A stretch of DNA of 64,000 nt from Kitasatospora phosalacinea. GTDB taxonomy: Bacteria > Actinomycetota > Actinomycetes > Streptomycetales > Streptomycetaceae. This document shows positions 1 to 8,859 of the stretch, piece after piece (position 1 is the first letter of the stretch; every line of letters begins with the position of its first letter). A model generated the notes under the pieces. That model saw only the letters and a list, made by a program, of their open reading frames with translations. It did no database searches and had not been told where the DNA came from. Where the stretch lies: the NCBI RefSeq assembly GCF_030268885.1, contig NZ_BSSA01000011.1, positions 164,153 to 228,152 on the forward strand, in the 5' to 3' direction. A program made the translations under genes and the position numbers.

Positions 1-1217
1 ACGTGCTGCTGGAGCACGGCACCGGACGGGTCGTGCTGCTGGACTTCGGCATCGCCACGTTCGAGGGCGCGATGGACATCACCCGCCCCGGCGACCTGGT
101 CGGCTCGCCCGACTACCTGGCCCCGGAGCGGGCCCAGGGCCAGCGCCCCGGGCCGGCCTCCGACCTGTGGGCGCTGGGCGCGACGCTGTACCACGCGGTG
201 GAGGGCGAGTCGCCGTTCCGCCGGGACAACCCGCTCAGCACGCTCACCGCCGTCGTGGACGAGCCGCTGCCCGAACCGCGCCGGGCCGCCGGGCTCGGGC
301 CGGTGCTGGCCGCGCTGATGGCCAAGGACCCGGCCGAGCGCCCCGGCGCCGACGAGGCCGGACGGATGCTGCGCGAGGTCGCCGACGGGCACACCGTCAG
401 CATCCGGGTGCCCGAGCAGGCGGGCGGGTCCCGGCTGCCCACCCAGCTGGTCCCAATCGTCGACCGGACCGCGGAGTCGGCCGACCCCGCTCCGGACGCC
501 GCACCGGCTCCGGAGGCCGAACCGGCCACCGTGCCCGTCCCGGCCGCGGCCGCCGAGCCCGTCCCGGCCCCCGCGCCGCCCCGGCGGCGCGGTCGGGCGG
601 TGCTGTGGGCGGTGGTCGGCGTGCTGCTGCTCGCGGGCGCGGGCGGGGGCGCGTACTACCTGCAGCGGCACCGCGGCGGCTCGCCCGTCGTCCCGGGCCC
701 GGTCGCGTCCGGGACGACCGGCGCGGACAACCCGCTGCCCAGTGACAGCCCGCTGCCCAGCGGCGCGCCCGCGCCCGCCGGGTACACCTGGCGGGACGAC
801 CCGGCCGGGTTCCGCTTCCTGCTGCCCACCAACGGCGACTGGGTGCGCACCGAGAAGAGCGGCGGGCAGATCTACTACACGCCGGACAACCAGGAGCACT
901 TCCTGCTGTTCGCGGTCACGGTCGGCCAGCCGCTCTCCCCGCAGGAGCACTTCCTGCAGATGGAGGCCACGCTCAGCAAGAGCCTGAAGGACTACCAGCG
1001 CACCAGCCTCGCCATCGCCAAGATCAAGGGCGAGGAGGGCGCGGTGTGGGAGTTCAGCTTCGGCGCCAAGGACGCCCGGCGGCACGCCAAGGAGGTCGAG
1101 TTCCGGCGCAGCGACGGCACGGCGTACATGGTGTACATCTCCGGGCCGGAGAAGGACTGGGTGGACAGCCTGCGGCAGTTCACCACGGTGCTGAACAACT
1201 TCACCCCGACCTCCTGA
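1..1217 (+). CDS. Ser/Thr protein kinase, C-terminal part (truncated by window edge)
   Basis: This is the 3' part of a PknB-type (Hanks) membrane kinase, and its start lies before the window. The fragment opens in the kinase lobe just ahead of the Mg-binding DFG (fragment residues 14-16) and carries the APE motif of the activation segment (40-42). An Ala/Pro-rich linker follows, then one membrane helix at about 198-222 flanked by Arg. The ~180-residue outside domain has no PASTA repeats and resembles the small sensor-like domains found on many streptomycete kinases. Its likely role is phosphorylating cytoplasmic targets in response to an extracellular cue. The ATP-binding loop and HRD loop cannot be checked because they are outside the window. 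Confidence 0.9.
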   Translation, partial: VLLEHGTGRVVLLDFGIATFEGAMDITRPGDLVGSPDYLAPERAQGQRPGPASDLWALGATLYHAVEGESPFRRDNPLSTLTAVVDEPLPEPRRAAGLGPVLAALMAKDPAERPGADEAGRMLREVADGHTVSIRVPEQAGGSRLPTQLVPIVDRTAESADPAPDAAPAPEAEPATVPVPAAAAEPVPAPAPPRRRGRAVLWAVVGVLLLAGAGGGAYYLQRHRGGSPVVPGPVASGTTGADNPLPSDSPLPSGAPAPAGYTWRDDPAGFRFLLPTNGDWVRTEKSGGQIYYTPDNQEHFLLFAVTVGQPLSPQEHFLQMEATLSKSLKDYQRTSLAIAKIKGEEGAVWEFSFGAKDARRHAKEVEFRRSDGTAYMVYISGPEKDWVDSLRQFTTVLNNFTPTS

Positions 1218-1250
1218 GGCGTTCCGGCCGGAGCGCCGGGTTCCGCCTTT
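1218..1250 (+). terminator. Terminator candidate after the kinase gene
   Basis: A near-perfect 20-bp dyad (1218-1237, arms ggcgttccgg/ccggagcgcc with one G-T wobble) begins directly after the kinase stop codon and is followed by a short T run (1247-1250). It sits ahead of the separately promoted dehydrogenase gene. Confidence 0.5.
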
Positions 1251-1289
1251 TGGTGTTACCGGCGGGTACACAAGTCGGGGTCCAGGGCC

Positions 1290-1302
1290 TAGGCTGCCCG
1301 CA
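1290..1302 (+). promoter_or_regulatory. -10 element of a leaderless promoter for the SSADH gene
   Basis: TAGGCT (1290-1295) matches the actinobacterial -10 consensus TANNNT and stands exactly 6 nt before the ATG at 1302. No Shine-Dalgarno sequence is present. Transcription would start at the A of the ATG, giving a leaderless mRNA. No convincing -35 hexamer is seen. Confidence 0.55.
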
Positions 1303-2909
1303 TGACGGAGAGCACGAGCCAGGTCCGGCGCAATCCTGCGGCGATGGGTGCGGCGCGCGGCGTCGCTTCGGCGGTCCCGGCGGCGCTGGTCGCCCGGCTG
1401 GCCAAGGGCGTCACCGCGTCCGGCGGGCAGCACGCGCAGACCCTCGCGCCGCTGACCGGCGAGGCGCTGGCGGAGCTGCCGCTGTCCTCGGAGCAGGACG
1501 TGGAGCGGGCGTTCGAGCAGGCCCGGCGGGCCCAGCCCGCCTGGGCCGCGCTGTCGGTGCGGCACCGGGCGGGCGTCCTGCTGCGCTTCCACGACCTGCT
1601 GCTGAAGCGGCAGGACGAGGTGCTCGACCTCATCCAGGCGGAGACCGGCAAGGCCCGGCTGCACGCCTTCGAGGAGGTGATGGCCGTCGCCTCGGCGGCC
1701 CGGCACTACGGCCGCACCGCGCACTCCTACCTGCGCGACCGTCGCCGCGGCGGCGCCGTGCCCGGCCTGACCAGCGCCGTGGAGGCCCGCCGCCCCAAGG
1801 GCGTGGTCGGGCAGATCTCGCCGTGGAACTACCCGCTGGAGCTGTCCGTCGGCGACGCGCTGCCCGCCCTGGTCGCGGGCAACGCGGTGGTCAACAAGCC
1901 GGACACCCAGACCGCGCTGACCGCGCTGTGGGCCCGCGAGCTGTTCGTCGAGGCCGGGCTGCCCCCGCAGGCCTGGCAGATCGTGCTCGGCGACGGCCCG
2001 GTGGTCGGCCCGCAGGTGGTCGAGCGCGCCGACTACGTCGCCTTCACCGGCTCCACCCGCACCGGCCGGGACGTCGCCCGGCGGGCCGCCGAGCGCCTGG
2101 TCGGCGCCTCGCTGGAACTCGGCGGCAAGAACGCCATGCTGGTGCTCGCCGACGCCGACCTGGACCGGGCCGCCGCGGGCGCCGTCCGGGCCTGCTTCTC
2201 CTCGGCCGGCCAGCTGTGCATCTCCATCGAGCGGCTCTACGTGCACCGCTCGGTCGCCGACGCCTTCCTCGCGAGGTTCGCCGAGCGGACCGCCGCGCTG
2301 CGCCTGGGCGGCGGCCTCGCCTACGGCGCCGACATGGGCTCGCTGGTCTCCGCCCGCCAGCTGGAGACCGTCACCCGGCACGTCGAGGAGGCCGTCAAGG
2401 CCGGTGCGAAGGTGCTGGCGGGCGGACGGGCCCGGCCCGACCTGGGCCCGCTGTTCTACGAGCCGACCATCCTGGACGGCGTCACCCCCGACATGGCGGT
2501 CTGCGCCGAGGAGACCTTCGGCCCGGTCGTCTCGGTCTACCGCTTCGACACCGAGGACGAGGCCGTCGCCGCCGCCAACGCCACCCCGTACGGCCTGAAC
2601 TCCAGCGTCTGGACGAGGGACACCGCCCGCGGCCGCCGGGTCGCCGCCCGGCTGCGCACCGGCACCGTCAACGTCAACGAGGCGTACGCCGCCGCGTACG
2701 GCTCGGTGGCCTCGCCGATGGGCGGCATGGGCGACTCCGGGCTGGGGCGGCGGCACGGCGCCGAGGGCATCCTGCGCTACACCGAGGCGCAGACCGTCGC
2801 GGTGCAGCGGCTGCTGCCGATCGGCCCGTCGATGGGCATGGACGACCGGAAGTTCGCCGAGTTCTTCACCGCCGGCCTGAAGGCGATGAAGGCGTTCCGA
2901 CTGAAGTAG
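1302..2909 (+). CDS. gabD2: Succinic-semialdehyde dehydrogenase (NADP+), aldehyde dehydrogenase family
   Basis: This 535-aa member of the aldehyde dehydrogenase superfamily probably oxidises succinic semialdehyde to succinate in the cytosol, linking GABA or putrescine breakdown to the TCA cycle. The cofactor-domain motif SPWNYPL is at residues 173-179, the general-base Glu is E272 in LELGGKN, and the catalytic Cys is C306 in AGQLC. The length and the ~45-residue N-terminal extension fit the GabD2-like actinobacterial group better than E. coli GabD. The ATG was chosen because of the -10 element 6 nt upstream. The GMC oxidoreductase begins 19 bp downstream, so the two are probably one operon. 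The exact substrate is inferred from family resemblance; another semialdehyde or aldehyde is possible. Confidence 0.85.
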   Translation: MTESTSQVRRNPAAMGAARGVASAVPAALVARLAKGVTASGGQHAQTLAPLTGEALAELPLSSEQDVERAFEQARRAQPAWAALSVRHRAGVLLRFHDLLLKRQDEVLDLIQAETGKARLHAFEEVMAVASAARHYGRTAHSYLRDRRRGGAVPGLTSAVEARRPKGVVGQISPWNYPLELSVGDALPALVAGNAVVNKPDTQTALTALWARELFVEAGLPPQAWQIVLGDGPVVGPQVVERADYVAFTGSTRTGRDVARRAAERLVGASLELGGKNAMLVLADADLDRAAAGAVRACFSSAGQLCISIERLYVHRSVADAFLARFAERTAALRLGGGLAYGADMGSLVSARQLETVTRHVEEAVKAGAKVLAGGRARPDLGPLFYEPTILDGVTPDMAVCAEETFGPVVSVYRFDTEDEAVAAANATPYGLNSSVWTRDTARGRRVAARLRTGTVNVNEAYAAAYGSVASPMGGMGDSGLGRRHGAEGILRYTEAQTVAVQRLLPIGPSMGMDDRKFAEFFTAGLKAMKAFRLK

Positions 2910-2928
2910 CCAACCCAGGAGGGCAGCA

Positions 2929-4689
2929 GTGTCGTACGACTACGACGTCGTGGTGGTCGGTTCGGGCTTCGGCGGTTCGGTCGCGGCCCTGCGGCTGACC
3001 GAGAAGGGCTACAAGGTCGCCGTCCTGGAGGCCGGGCGCAGGTTCCGCCGCGAGGAGCTGCCCAGCACCTCCTGGAACCTGCGCGACTACCTGTGGGCAC
3101 CCGCCCTCGGCCGCTACGGCATCCAGCGCATCCACCTGCTGCGCAACGTGCTGATCCTGGCCGGGGCGGGCGTCGGCGGCGGTTCGCTGAACTACGCCAA
3201 CACCCTGTACGTCCCGCCGAAGGCGTTCTTCGAGGACCGGCAGTGGCGGCACATCACCGACTGGCAGGCCGAGCTCGCGCCGTTCTACGACCAGGCGCAG
3301 CGGATGCTCGGGGTGCGGCTCAACCCGACCATGACCCCCTCCGACGTGCACCTGAAGGCCGCCGCCGAGGCGATGGGCTGCGGCGACACCTTCCACCTGG
3401 CACCGGTCGGGGTGTTCTTCGGCGACGGGCAGGACGGCACCGGCGAGGCGAAGGCCGCGCCCGGCGGCGAGGTCGACGACCCGTACTTCGGCGGCGCCGG
3501 GCCCCGGCGCCGGGCCTGCACCGAGTGCGGGGAGTGCATGACCGGCTGCCGGCACGGCGCCAAGAACACGCTCACCGAGAACTACCTGTACCTGGCCGAG
3601 CGGGCCGGGGCCGAGATCCTGCCGATGACCACCGTGAAGCGGCTGCGCCCGCACGGCGAGGGCTACGCGGTCGACGTGCTGCCCACCGACGCCCGGACCC
3701 GGCGGGCGCGGCGGGCCGGGGCCCGCACGGTCACCGCCGAGCGGGTCGTGGTCGCGGCGGGCACGTACGGCACCCAGACGCTGCTGCACCGGATGCGCGA
3801 GGCCGGGCTGCTGCCGCGGATCTCCGCCCGGCTCGGCCACCTCACCCGCACCAACTCCGAGGCGCTGGTGGGCGCGCAGACCTCCACCCGGCGCTACGGG
3901 GAGCGCCCCGACTTCACCCGCGGCGTGGCCATCACCTCCTCGGTGCACCCCGACGAGAACACCCACATCGAGCCGGTCCGCTACGGGCGGGGCTCCAACG
4001 CGATGGGCGCGCTGTCGATCCAGCAGGTGTCCGGCGCCGGGCGCGGGCCGCGCTGGCTGCGCTACCTGGGCACCGCGGCCCGGCACCCGTGGACCTTCGT
4101 CCAGTCGATGAACCAGCACCGCTGGTCGGAGAAGACGATCATCGGCCTGGTCATGCAGTCCCTGGACAACTCGCTGACCGTCTCGCTGAAGAACGGGAAG
4201 CTCACCTCCCGCCAGGGCCACGGCGCCCCCAACCCGAGCTGGATCCCGGCCGCCGAGGAGGGCGCCCGGGCGCTCGCCGCCTCCATCAACGGCTTCCCCG
4301 GCTCCACCGTGGGCGAGATCTTCGACATCCCGCTGACGGCGCACTTCCTCGGCGGCTGCCCGATCGGCGACAGCGCCGACACCGGCGTCGTCGACCCCTA
4401 CCACCGGCTGTACGGGCACCCCGGGATCAGCGTGGTCGACGGCTCCGCGGTCTCCGCCAACCTGGGCGTCAACCCCTCGCTGACCATCACCGCGCAGGCC
4501 GAGCGCGCCATGTCGATGTGGCCCAACCGCGGCGAGGCCGACCCGCGCCCCGAACCGGGCGCCGCCTACCGCCCGGTGCCGCCCGTCGCGCCGCTGCGGC
4601 CCGCCGTCCCCGCGGACGCGTTCGGCGCGCTGCGGCTGCCGCTGCTGGCCGTCCCCGAGGTGCCTCCCCGGGCCGCAGAAGGAGATTGA
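2929..4689 (+). CDS. GMC-family FAD oxidoreductase (cholesterol-oxidase-like) with a four-Cys motif
   Basis: This 586-aa flavoprotein belongs to the glucose-methanol-choline family. The FAD-binding GSGFGGS is at residues 11-17, a second glycine-rich stretch is at 79-87, and the C-terminal AHFLGGC and NLGVNPSLT segments supply the usual active-site His/Asn. There is no signal peptide. An inserted CX2CX2CX3C cluster (C197, C200, C203, C207) resembles an iron-sulfur ligand set, and related actinobacterial GMC enzymes are, as I recall, similar here. The GTG start has a strong AGGAGGG site. It follows the dehydrogenase gene by 19 bp, so an alcohol-to-aldehyde-to-acid relay is conceivable, but the substrate is unknown. 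Confidence 0.85.
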   Translation: MSYDYDVVVVGSGFGGSVAALRLTEKGYKVAVLEAGRRFRREELPSTSWNLRDYLWAPALGRYGIQRIHLLRNVLILAGAGVGGGSLNYANTLYVPPKAFFEDRQWRHITDWQAELAPFYDQAQRMLGVRLNPTMTPSDVHLKAAAEAMGCGDTFHLAPVGVFFGDGQDGTGEAKAAPGGEVDDPYFGGAGPRRRACTECGECMTGCRHGAKNTLTENYLYLAERAGAEILPMTTVKRLRPHGEGYAVDVLPTDARTRRARRAGARTVTAERVVVAAGTYGTQTLLHRMREAGLLPRISARLGHLTRTNSEALVGAQTSTRRYGERPDFTRGVAITSSVHPDENTHIEPVRYGRGSNAMGALSIQQVSGAGRGPRWLRYLGTAARHPWTFVQSMNQHRWSEKTIIGLVMQSLDNSLTVSLKNGKLTSRQGHGAPNPSWIPAAEEGARALAASINGFPGSTVGEIFDIPLTAHFLGGCPIGDSADTGVVDPYHRLYGHPGISVVDGSAVSANLGVNPSLTITAQAERAMSMWPNRGEADPRPEPGAAYRPVPPVAPLRPAVPADAFGALRLPLLAVPEVPPRAAEGD

Positions 4690-4753
4690 CATCCCTTTAC
4701 CCCCGGTGGGATAAACGGGCCCTCATCGCACGAAGCACCCTGGGGGACCGATC

Positions 4754-6361
4754 ATGCCCATCTGCCCGTCCTGCGGAGCGGCCTCGGCCGACCCCGCGGT
4801 GACCTGCGCCAACTGCGGGAGACCGCTCGCCGCACCCGCGATCGGGGACGTGATCGAGGGCGCGGGCTCCGCGGGCACCGGTCCCTCCCCGTGGGGCGCC
4901 GGCCGGGTGCACCACACCCGGGAGACGCCGCTGCTCTCCCGCGGCTGGCTGACCGCGGGCCGGGTGCTGATCGCGCCGACCGCGCTGCTGCTCCTGGCCG
5001 CCGTGATCGGCGCCGCCAGCCAGGACGGCAGCGACGCCGCGGGAGCCAGCCTCGGCTGGTCCGCCAAGGGCTTCCAGACCTGGCTGACGCTGGCCCTCAC
5101 CGCCTTCGGCGCGCCGCTGACCTCCCGGGTCCACTACACCGGGAAGTCCTCCTTCGCCGACGGCACGGACGCCGTCTCCACCAGCAGCACCCACCTGGTG
5201 ATGTACCTGGTCGCCCTCGGCTGGCTGCTGCTGCTCTGGGCCGGCCTGCACCTGGCCGGCCGGGCCCGCCGCCGGGCCGGCGCCGTCGAGCCCACCGCCT
5301 CCGCCGCCGCCCTGCAGGCGCTGCGCACCGGGGCGCTGTCCGGCGCGGTCGCGCTGCTGCTGGGCTGGCTGGCCGGGCACGACGCGGGCCTCGGCGGGAG
5401 CCTCGGCTCGGACGACGACCTGTCGATGTCCATGGAGAACGGCATCGCGCTGCTGCCGCTCACGGTCTCCGCGGCGCTGGCCGCGGCCGCCCTGGTGCTG
5501 GCCGTGGACGGCGCGGCCGCCCTGCGCGCGGAGGCCGCCCGGCGCGGCTGGCTGGGCAGCCTGCTGCTCGCCTGGCAGCACGCCTCCCGGGTGATCGGCG
5601 GCCTGCTGGTGCTGCTCACCGCGGTCGCGCTGGTGGTGCGGCTCTCCTCCGACACGGTGTTCCCGGAGCACGGCTCGGGCCCGCTGGGCATGGTCACCAA
5701 CGACGGCCTCCAGCTCTACGGCGTCGGCAGCGGCGCCACCGCCCTGGGCCTGGGCACCTTCGGCCTCCACCCGCTCTCCTTCTCGCTGTTCGACCTGGGC
5801 GGACGCGGCTGGGGCTGGTGGCTCACGGTCCTCCCGGTGCTGGCCGCCGCACTGGCGCTCGGCTGGTCCGCGCACCGCGGGCGGCTGTTCCACCGCGACC
5901 GGGCGGTGCTCGCGGGCCTGTACGCGGTGCTGACCGCCGCGCTGCTGCTCGGCACCTCGAGGTGGTACGACAGCTCCCGCACCAGCCCGAGCGGCAAGCA
6001 CCTGAGCACCACCATGGACCTGGCCGGCTGGTCGCTGGTCTCGGTGCTGGTCTCCGCGCTCTGCTGGGGCGTGTTCGGCGCGCTGGTCGTGCCCGCCGTG
6101 CTCGACGCGCTGCGCCGCACCCGGGTGCCGCTGGCCCCGCCCCGCCCGGAGGTGCCGCCGGTGCCCGCCGTGCCGCCGCAGCCCGGCGCGCTGCCGCTCG
6201 TCCAGCCGGTGCTGCCCGGCCAGGGCGGCGCGGACCTGCTGGAGAGGACCCCGTACGGCTCGGTCGAGCTGGTCGTGGACGAGCCGCCCGCCCCCGCCGT
6301 CGCGCTCGGCAAGGACGACGAGGACCCGCACGCCGCGTTCCGCCGCCCCGCGGCGGACTGA
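4754..6361 (+). CDS. Zinc-ribbon polytopic membrane protein of unknown function
   Basis: This 535-aa protein starts with a CxxC-x10-CxxC zinc ribbon (C4, C7, C18, C21), followed by roughly eight hydrophobic segments between residues ~70 and ~460 and a Pro-rich, acidic C-terminal tail that should be cytoplasmic. I do not recognise a catalytic domain. Streptomycetes carry several such zinc-ribbon integral membrane proteins without assigned roles. The ATG follows GGGGGA at a suitable distance. It lies 64 bp after the GMC gene and is closed by a strong terminator, so it may be the last gene of that unit or have its own promoter. Confidence 0.8.
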   Translation: MPICPSCGAASADPAVTCANCGRPLAAPAIGDVIEGAGSAGTGPSPWGAGRVHHTRETPLLSRGWLTAGRVLIAPTALLLLAAVIGAASQDGSDAAGASLGWSAKGFQTWLTLALTAFGAPLTSRVHYTGKSSFADGTDAVSTSSTHLVMYLVALGWLLLLWAGLHLAGRARRRAGAVEPTASAAALQALRTGALSGAVALLLGWLAGHDAGLGGSLGSDDDLSMSMENGIALLPLTVSAALAAAALVLAVDGAAALRAEAARRGWLGSLLLAWQHASRVIGGLLVLLTAVALVVRLSSDTVFPEHGSGPLGMVTNDGLQLYGVGSGATALGLGTFGLHPLSFSLFDLGGRGWGWWLTVLPVLAAALALGWSAHRGRLFHRDRAVLAGLYAVLTAALLLGTSRWYDSSRTSPSGKHLSTTMDLAGWSLVSVLVSALCWGVFGALVVPAVLDALRRTRVPLAPPRPEVPPVPAVPPQPGALPLVQPVLPGQGGADLLERTPYGSVELVVDEPPAPAVALGKDDEDPHAAFRRPAAD

Positions 6362-6389
6362 CCGGGCCGGGGACGGGTTCCGGGAAGGG

Positions 6390-6421
6390 CAAAGGGCCCC
6401 GCGGGGGAACGGGGCCCTTTG
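6390..6421 (+). terminator. Strong intrinsic terminator
   Basis: An 11-bp perfect stem (caaagggcccc/ggggccctttg) with a 10-nt loop ends in TTTG, 29 bp after the stop of the zinc-ribbon gene. Confidence 0.85.
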
Positions 6422-6783
6422 TCGCAGCACTCGGCGTCAGGGCCGCGCCGGTGCTGGGTGACGGCGCCGGGGGAGGAGCGCCGTCGCGGAAGGATGGTCA
6501 CGGGCACGCGCCGGGGCCGGATCGGCCTCACGGAGCGTGAGAGCGGAGCCGCCCGCGCGAACGGGCCCTCCACGGCGGCGGGCGCACGGTGAGCGCCCCG
6601 TCCTCCCTGCATCGTCCTGGACGAGGGCCTTGCCGTGCAACCGATTCGGCGTAAATGAGCGGTGAGTCCGGAAGTGGACACGGCACGGGGAAGCGCCGGC
6701 CCGGCCGCCGGAGAGCGGTCACCGTCCGTGATAACGGCTTGCTGGGCGTACCGGGGCGTACGCCGGAGCGGGCGGCTGACTGA

Positions 6784-6819
6784 GGTGTGGCGGCCGGCAC
6801 CGGTACCGGCCGCCACACC
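6784..6819. repeat. 14-bp perfect stem-loop in the guaA upstream region
   Basis: The arms ggtgtggcggccgg (6784-6797) and ccggccgccacacc (6806-6819) pair perfectly around an 8-nt loop. There is no T tract on either side. It could be a factor-independent terminator of an unannotated transcript or a structured RNA element. Confidence 0.7.
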
Positions 6820-7072
6820 CCGGGTCCGCCCGGTCGCGGACGGGGTCGCTGTCCCCTGCTGACCCGACCGCGGCACCGGGGCGCGGTCCCACGGCGGGCC
6901 CGTGCCCGCCACGCGCACCCGGTGGACCGGAGATGATCCACGCGTGGTTCCGCCGCGCGGTGCCGCCCGCACCTGGAGGGTGCCGACGTTCCGCGCGGTC
7001 TCCCGGTGCAACGATTCGCCCGCCCGCGCGGTCACGGGCGGGCGGGCGGGCAGTCGGGTGAAAGCGTCCCGG

Positions 7073-7078
7073 TAGACT
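7073..7078 (+). promoter_or_regulatory. Candidate -10 element for guaA
   Basis: TAGACT matches the TANNNT actinobacterial -10 consensus, 41 nt upstream of the guaA GTG start, so the mRNA would have a leader of about 34 nt containing the GGAAGG ribosome site. No clear -35 is visible. Confidence 0.4.
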
Positions 7079-7119
7079 CGGGGGTGACACCCCTTGTACC
7101 GCCCGCCGGAAGGCCGTCC

Positions 7120-8706
7120 GTGTCCGCTGATACACCCGCCCAGTCCGTCCCCGAGAACGACACCGTCCTGGTCGTCGACTTCGGCGCCCAGTACGCCCAG
7201 CTCATCGCCCGCCGGGTGCGTGAGGCGCGGGTCTACAGCGAGATCGTGCCCAGCTCGATGCCGGTCGCCGAGATGCTCGCCAAGAACCCCAGGGCGATCA
7301 TCCTCTCCGGCGGCCCGTCCTCGGTCTACGAGGAGGGCGCCCCGCAGCTCGACCGCGCGCTCTTCGAGGCGGGCGTGCCGGTCTTCGGCATGTGCTACGG
7401 CTTCCAGCTGATGGCCAAGACCCTCGGCGGCACCGTGGACAACAGCGGCGCCCGCGAGTACGGCCGCACCCCGCTGACCGTGACCCGCTCCGGCTCCACG
7501 CTGTTCGAGGGCGTCCCGGACCGGCACTCCGTGTGGATGTCGCACGGCGACGCCTGCTCGGCCGCGCCCGAGGGCTTCACCGTCACCGCCTCCACCGACG
7601 TGGTGCCGGTCGCCGCCTTCGAGAACGACGACCTCAAGCTGTACGGCGTGCAGTACCACCCCGAGGTGATGCACTCCGAGCACGGCCAGCAGGTGCTGGA
7701 GCACTTCCTGTACCGCGGCGCGGGCATCGCCCCGAACTGGACCACCACCAACGTGGTCGAGGAGCAGGTCGCGCTGATCCGCGAGCAGGTCGGCGACAAG
7801 CGCGCCATCTGCGGCCTGTCCGGCGGCGTGGACTCCGCGGTCGCCGCCGCCCTGGTGCAGCGCGCCATCGGCGACCGGCTGACCTGCGTGTACGTCGACC
7901 ACGGCCTGATGCGCAAGGGCGAGACCGAGCAGGTCGAGAAGGACTTCGTCGCGGCCACCGGCGTCAAGCTGGTCGTGGTCGACGCCGAGGAGCGCTTCCT
8001 GACCGCGCTGAAGGGCGTCTCCGACCCCGAGCAGAAGCGCAAGATCATCGGCCGCGAGTTCATCCGGGTCTTCGAGCAGGCCCAGGCCGACATCGTCGCC
8101 GACGAGGGCCCGGCCGTGGAGTTCCTGGTCCAGGGCACCCTGTACCCGGACGTGGTGGAGTCCGGCGGCGGCACCGGCACCGCCAACATCAAGTCCCACC
8201 ACAACGTCGGCGGCCTCCCCGAGGACCTGGAGTTCCAGCTCGTCGAGCCGCTGCGCAAGCTGTTCAAGGACGAGGTCCGGATGGTCGGCCAGGAGCTCGG
8301 CCTGCCCGCCGAGATCGTCGGTCGCCAGCCCTTCCCCGGCCCGGGCCTCGGCATCCGGATCGTCGGCGAGGTCACCAAGGAGCGCCTGGACCTGCTCCGC
8401 GAGGCCGACGCCATCGCCCGCGAGGAGCTGACCCTGGCCGGCCTGGACGCCGAGATCTGGCAGTGCCCGGTCGTGCTGCTGGCCGACGTCCGCTCGGTCG
8501 GCGTGCAGGGCGACGGCCGCACCTACGGCCATCCGATCGTGCTGCGCCCAGTCTCCTCCGAGGACGCCATGACCGCGGACTGGTCGCGCCTGCCCTACGA
8601 GGTGCTGGCCAAGATCTCCACCCGGATCACCAACGAGGTCAAGGACGTGAACCGGGTCGTCCTGGACGTCACCTCCAAGCCGCCGGGCACCATCGAGTGG
8701 GAGTGA
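7120..8706 (+). CDS. guaA: GMP synthase (glutamine-hydrolysing)
   Basis: This 528-aa GuaA converts XMP, ATP and glutamine to GMP in purine biosynthesis. The class I glutamine amidotransferase domain has the nucleophile C92 in MCYGFQ and the His/Glu pair in QYHPEVMHSE. The ATP-pyrophosphatase domain has the PP-loop LSGGVDSAV, and the C-terminal dimerisation domain ends in KPPGTIEWE, typical of the family. I chose the GTG at 7120 because GGAAGG precedes it and the protein then begins close to the conserved VLVVDFGAQYAQ; an open frame extends upstream to 7006 but looks non-coding. Promoter and terminator candidates suggest a single-gene unit. Confidence 0.98.
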   Translation: MSADTPAQSVPENDTVLVVDFGAQYAQLIARRVREARVYSEIVPSSMPVAEMLAKNPRAIILSGGPSSVYEEGAPQLDRALFEAGVPVFGMCYGFQLMAKTLGGTVDNSGAREYGRTPLTVTRSGSTLFEGVPDRHSVWMSHGDACSAAPEGFTVTASTDVVPVAAFENDDLKLYGVQYHPEVMHSEHGQQVLEHFLYRGAGIAPNWTTTNVVEEQVALIREQVGDKRAICGLSGGVDSAVAAALVQRAIGDRLTCVYVDHGLMRKGETEQVEKDFVAATGVKLVVVDAEERFLTALKGVSDPEQKRKIIGREFIRVFEQAQADIVADEGPAVEFLVQGTLYPDVVESGGGTGTANIKSHHNVGGLPEDLEFQLVEPLRKLFKDEVRMVGQELGLPAEIVGRQPFPGPGLGIRIVGEVTKERLDLLREADAIAREELTLAGLDAEIWQCPVVLLADVRSVGVQGDGRTYGHPIVLRPVSSEDAMTADWSRLPYEVLAKISTRITNEVKDVNRVVLDVTSKPPGTIEWE

Positions 8707-8726
8707 TCCCACCGGCAACCGTGTGA

Positions 8727-8766
8727 CCGCGCCGCCGCTTCCCGCGCCAGGGGAGTGGCGGCGCGG
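8727..8766 (+). terminator. Terminator after guaA
   Basis: A 10-bp perfect stem (ccgcgccgcc/ggcggcgcgg, 8727-8736 and 8757-8766) begins 20 bp after the guaA stop. The internal cttccc/ggga lengthens the pairing. There is no long T tract, as is common in this group. Confidence 0.65.
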
Positions 8767-8859
8767 CCGTGTGGGAGGGGCACCGGGCACAATCGGACCC
8801 GACCCCGTCGGCGGACGGCGGGCGGCAGGCGGCGAGCGGCGAGCGAGAGGGCGGCGAGG

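Larger units (their letters stand above)
6422..7119. other. Long non-coding region upstream of guaA
   Basis: About 700 bp without a convincing gene. Short open frames here lack ribosome sites and have no recognisable product. Contents I can point to are a weak promoter-like pair at 6630-6657 (TTGCCG, 16 nt, TAAATG), a dyad ggcgta-N8-tacgcc (6745-6764), the long hairpin at 6784-6819, and TAGACT at 7073-7078 that may be the -10 element for guaA. A small RNA ending at the hairpin is possible but unproven. Confidence 0.5.

Noticed and set aside
6662..6862. A 66-codon open frame on the plus strand upstream of guaA
   Set aside because: There is no ribosome site or family resemblance and it runs through the strong hairpin at 6784-6819, so it is not reported as a gene.
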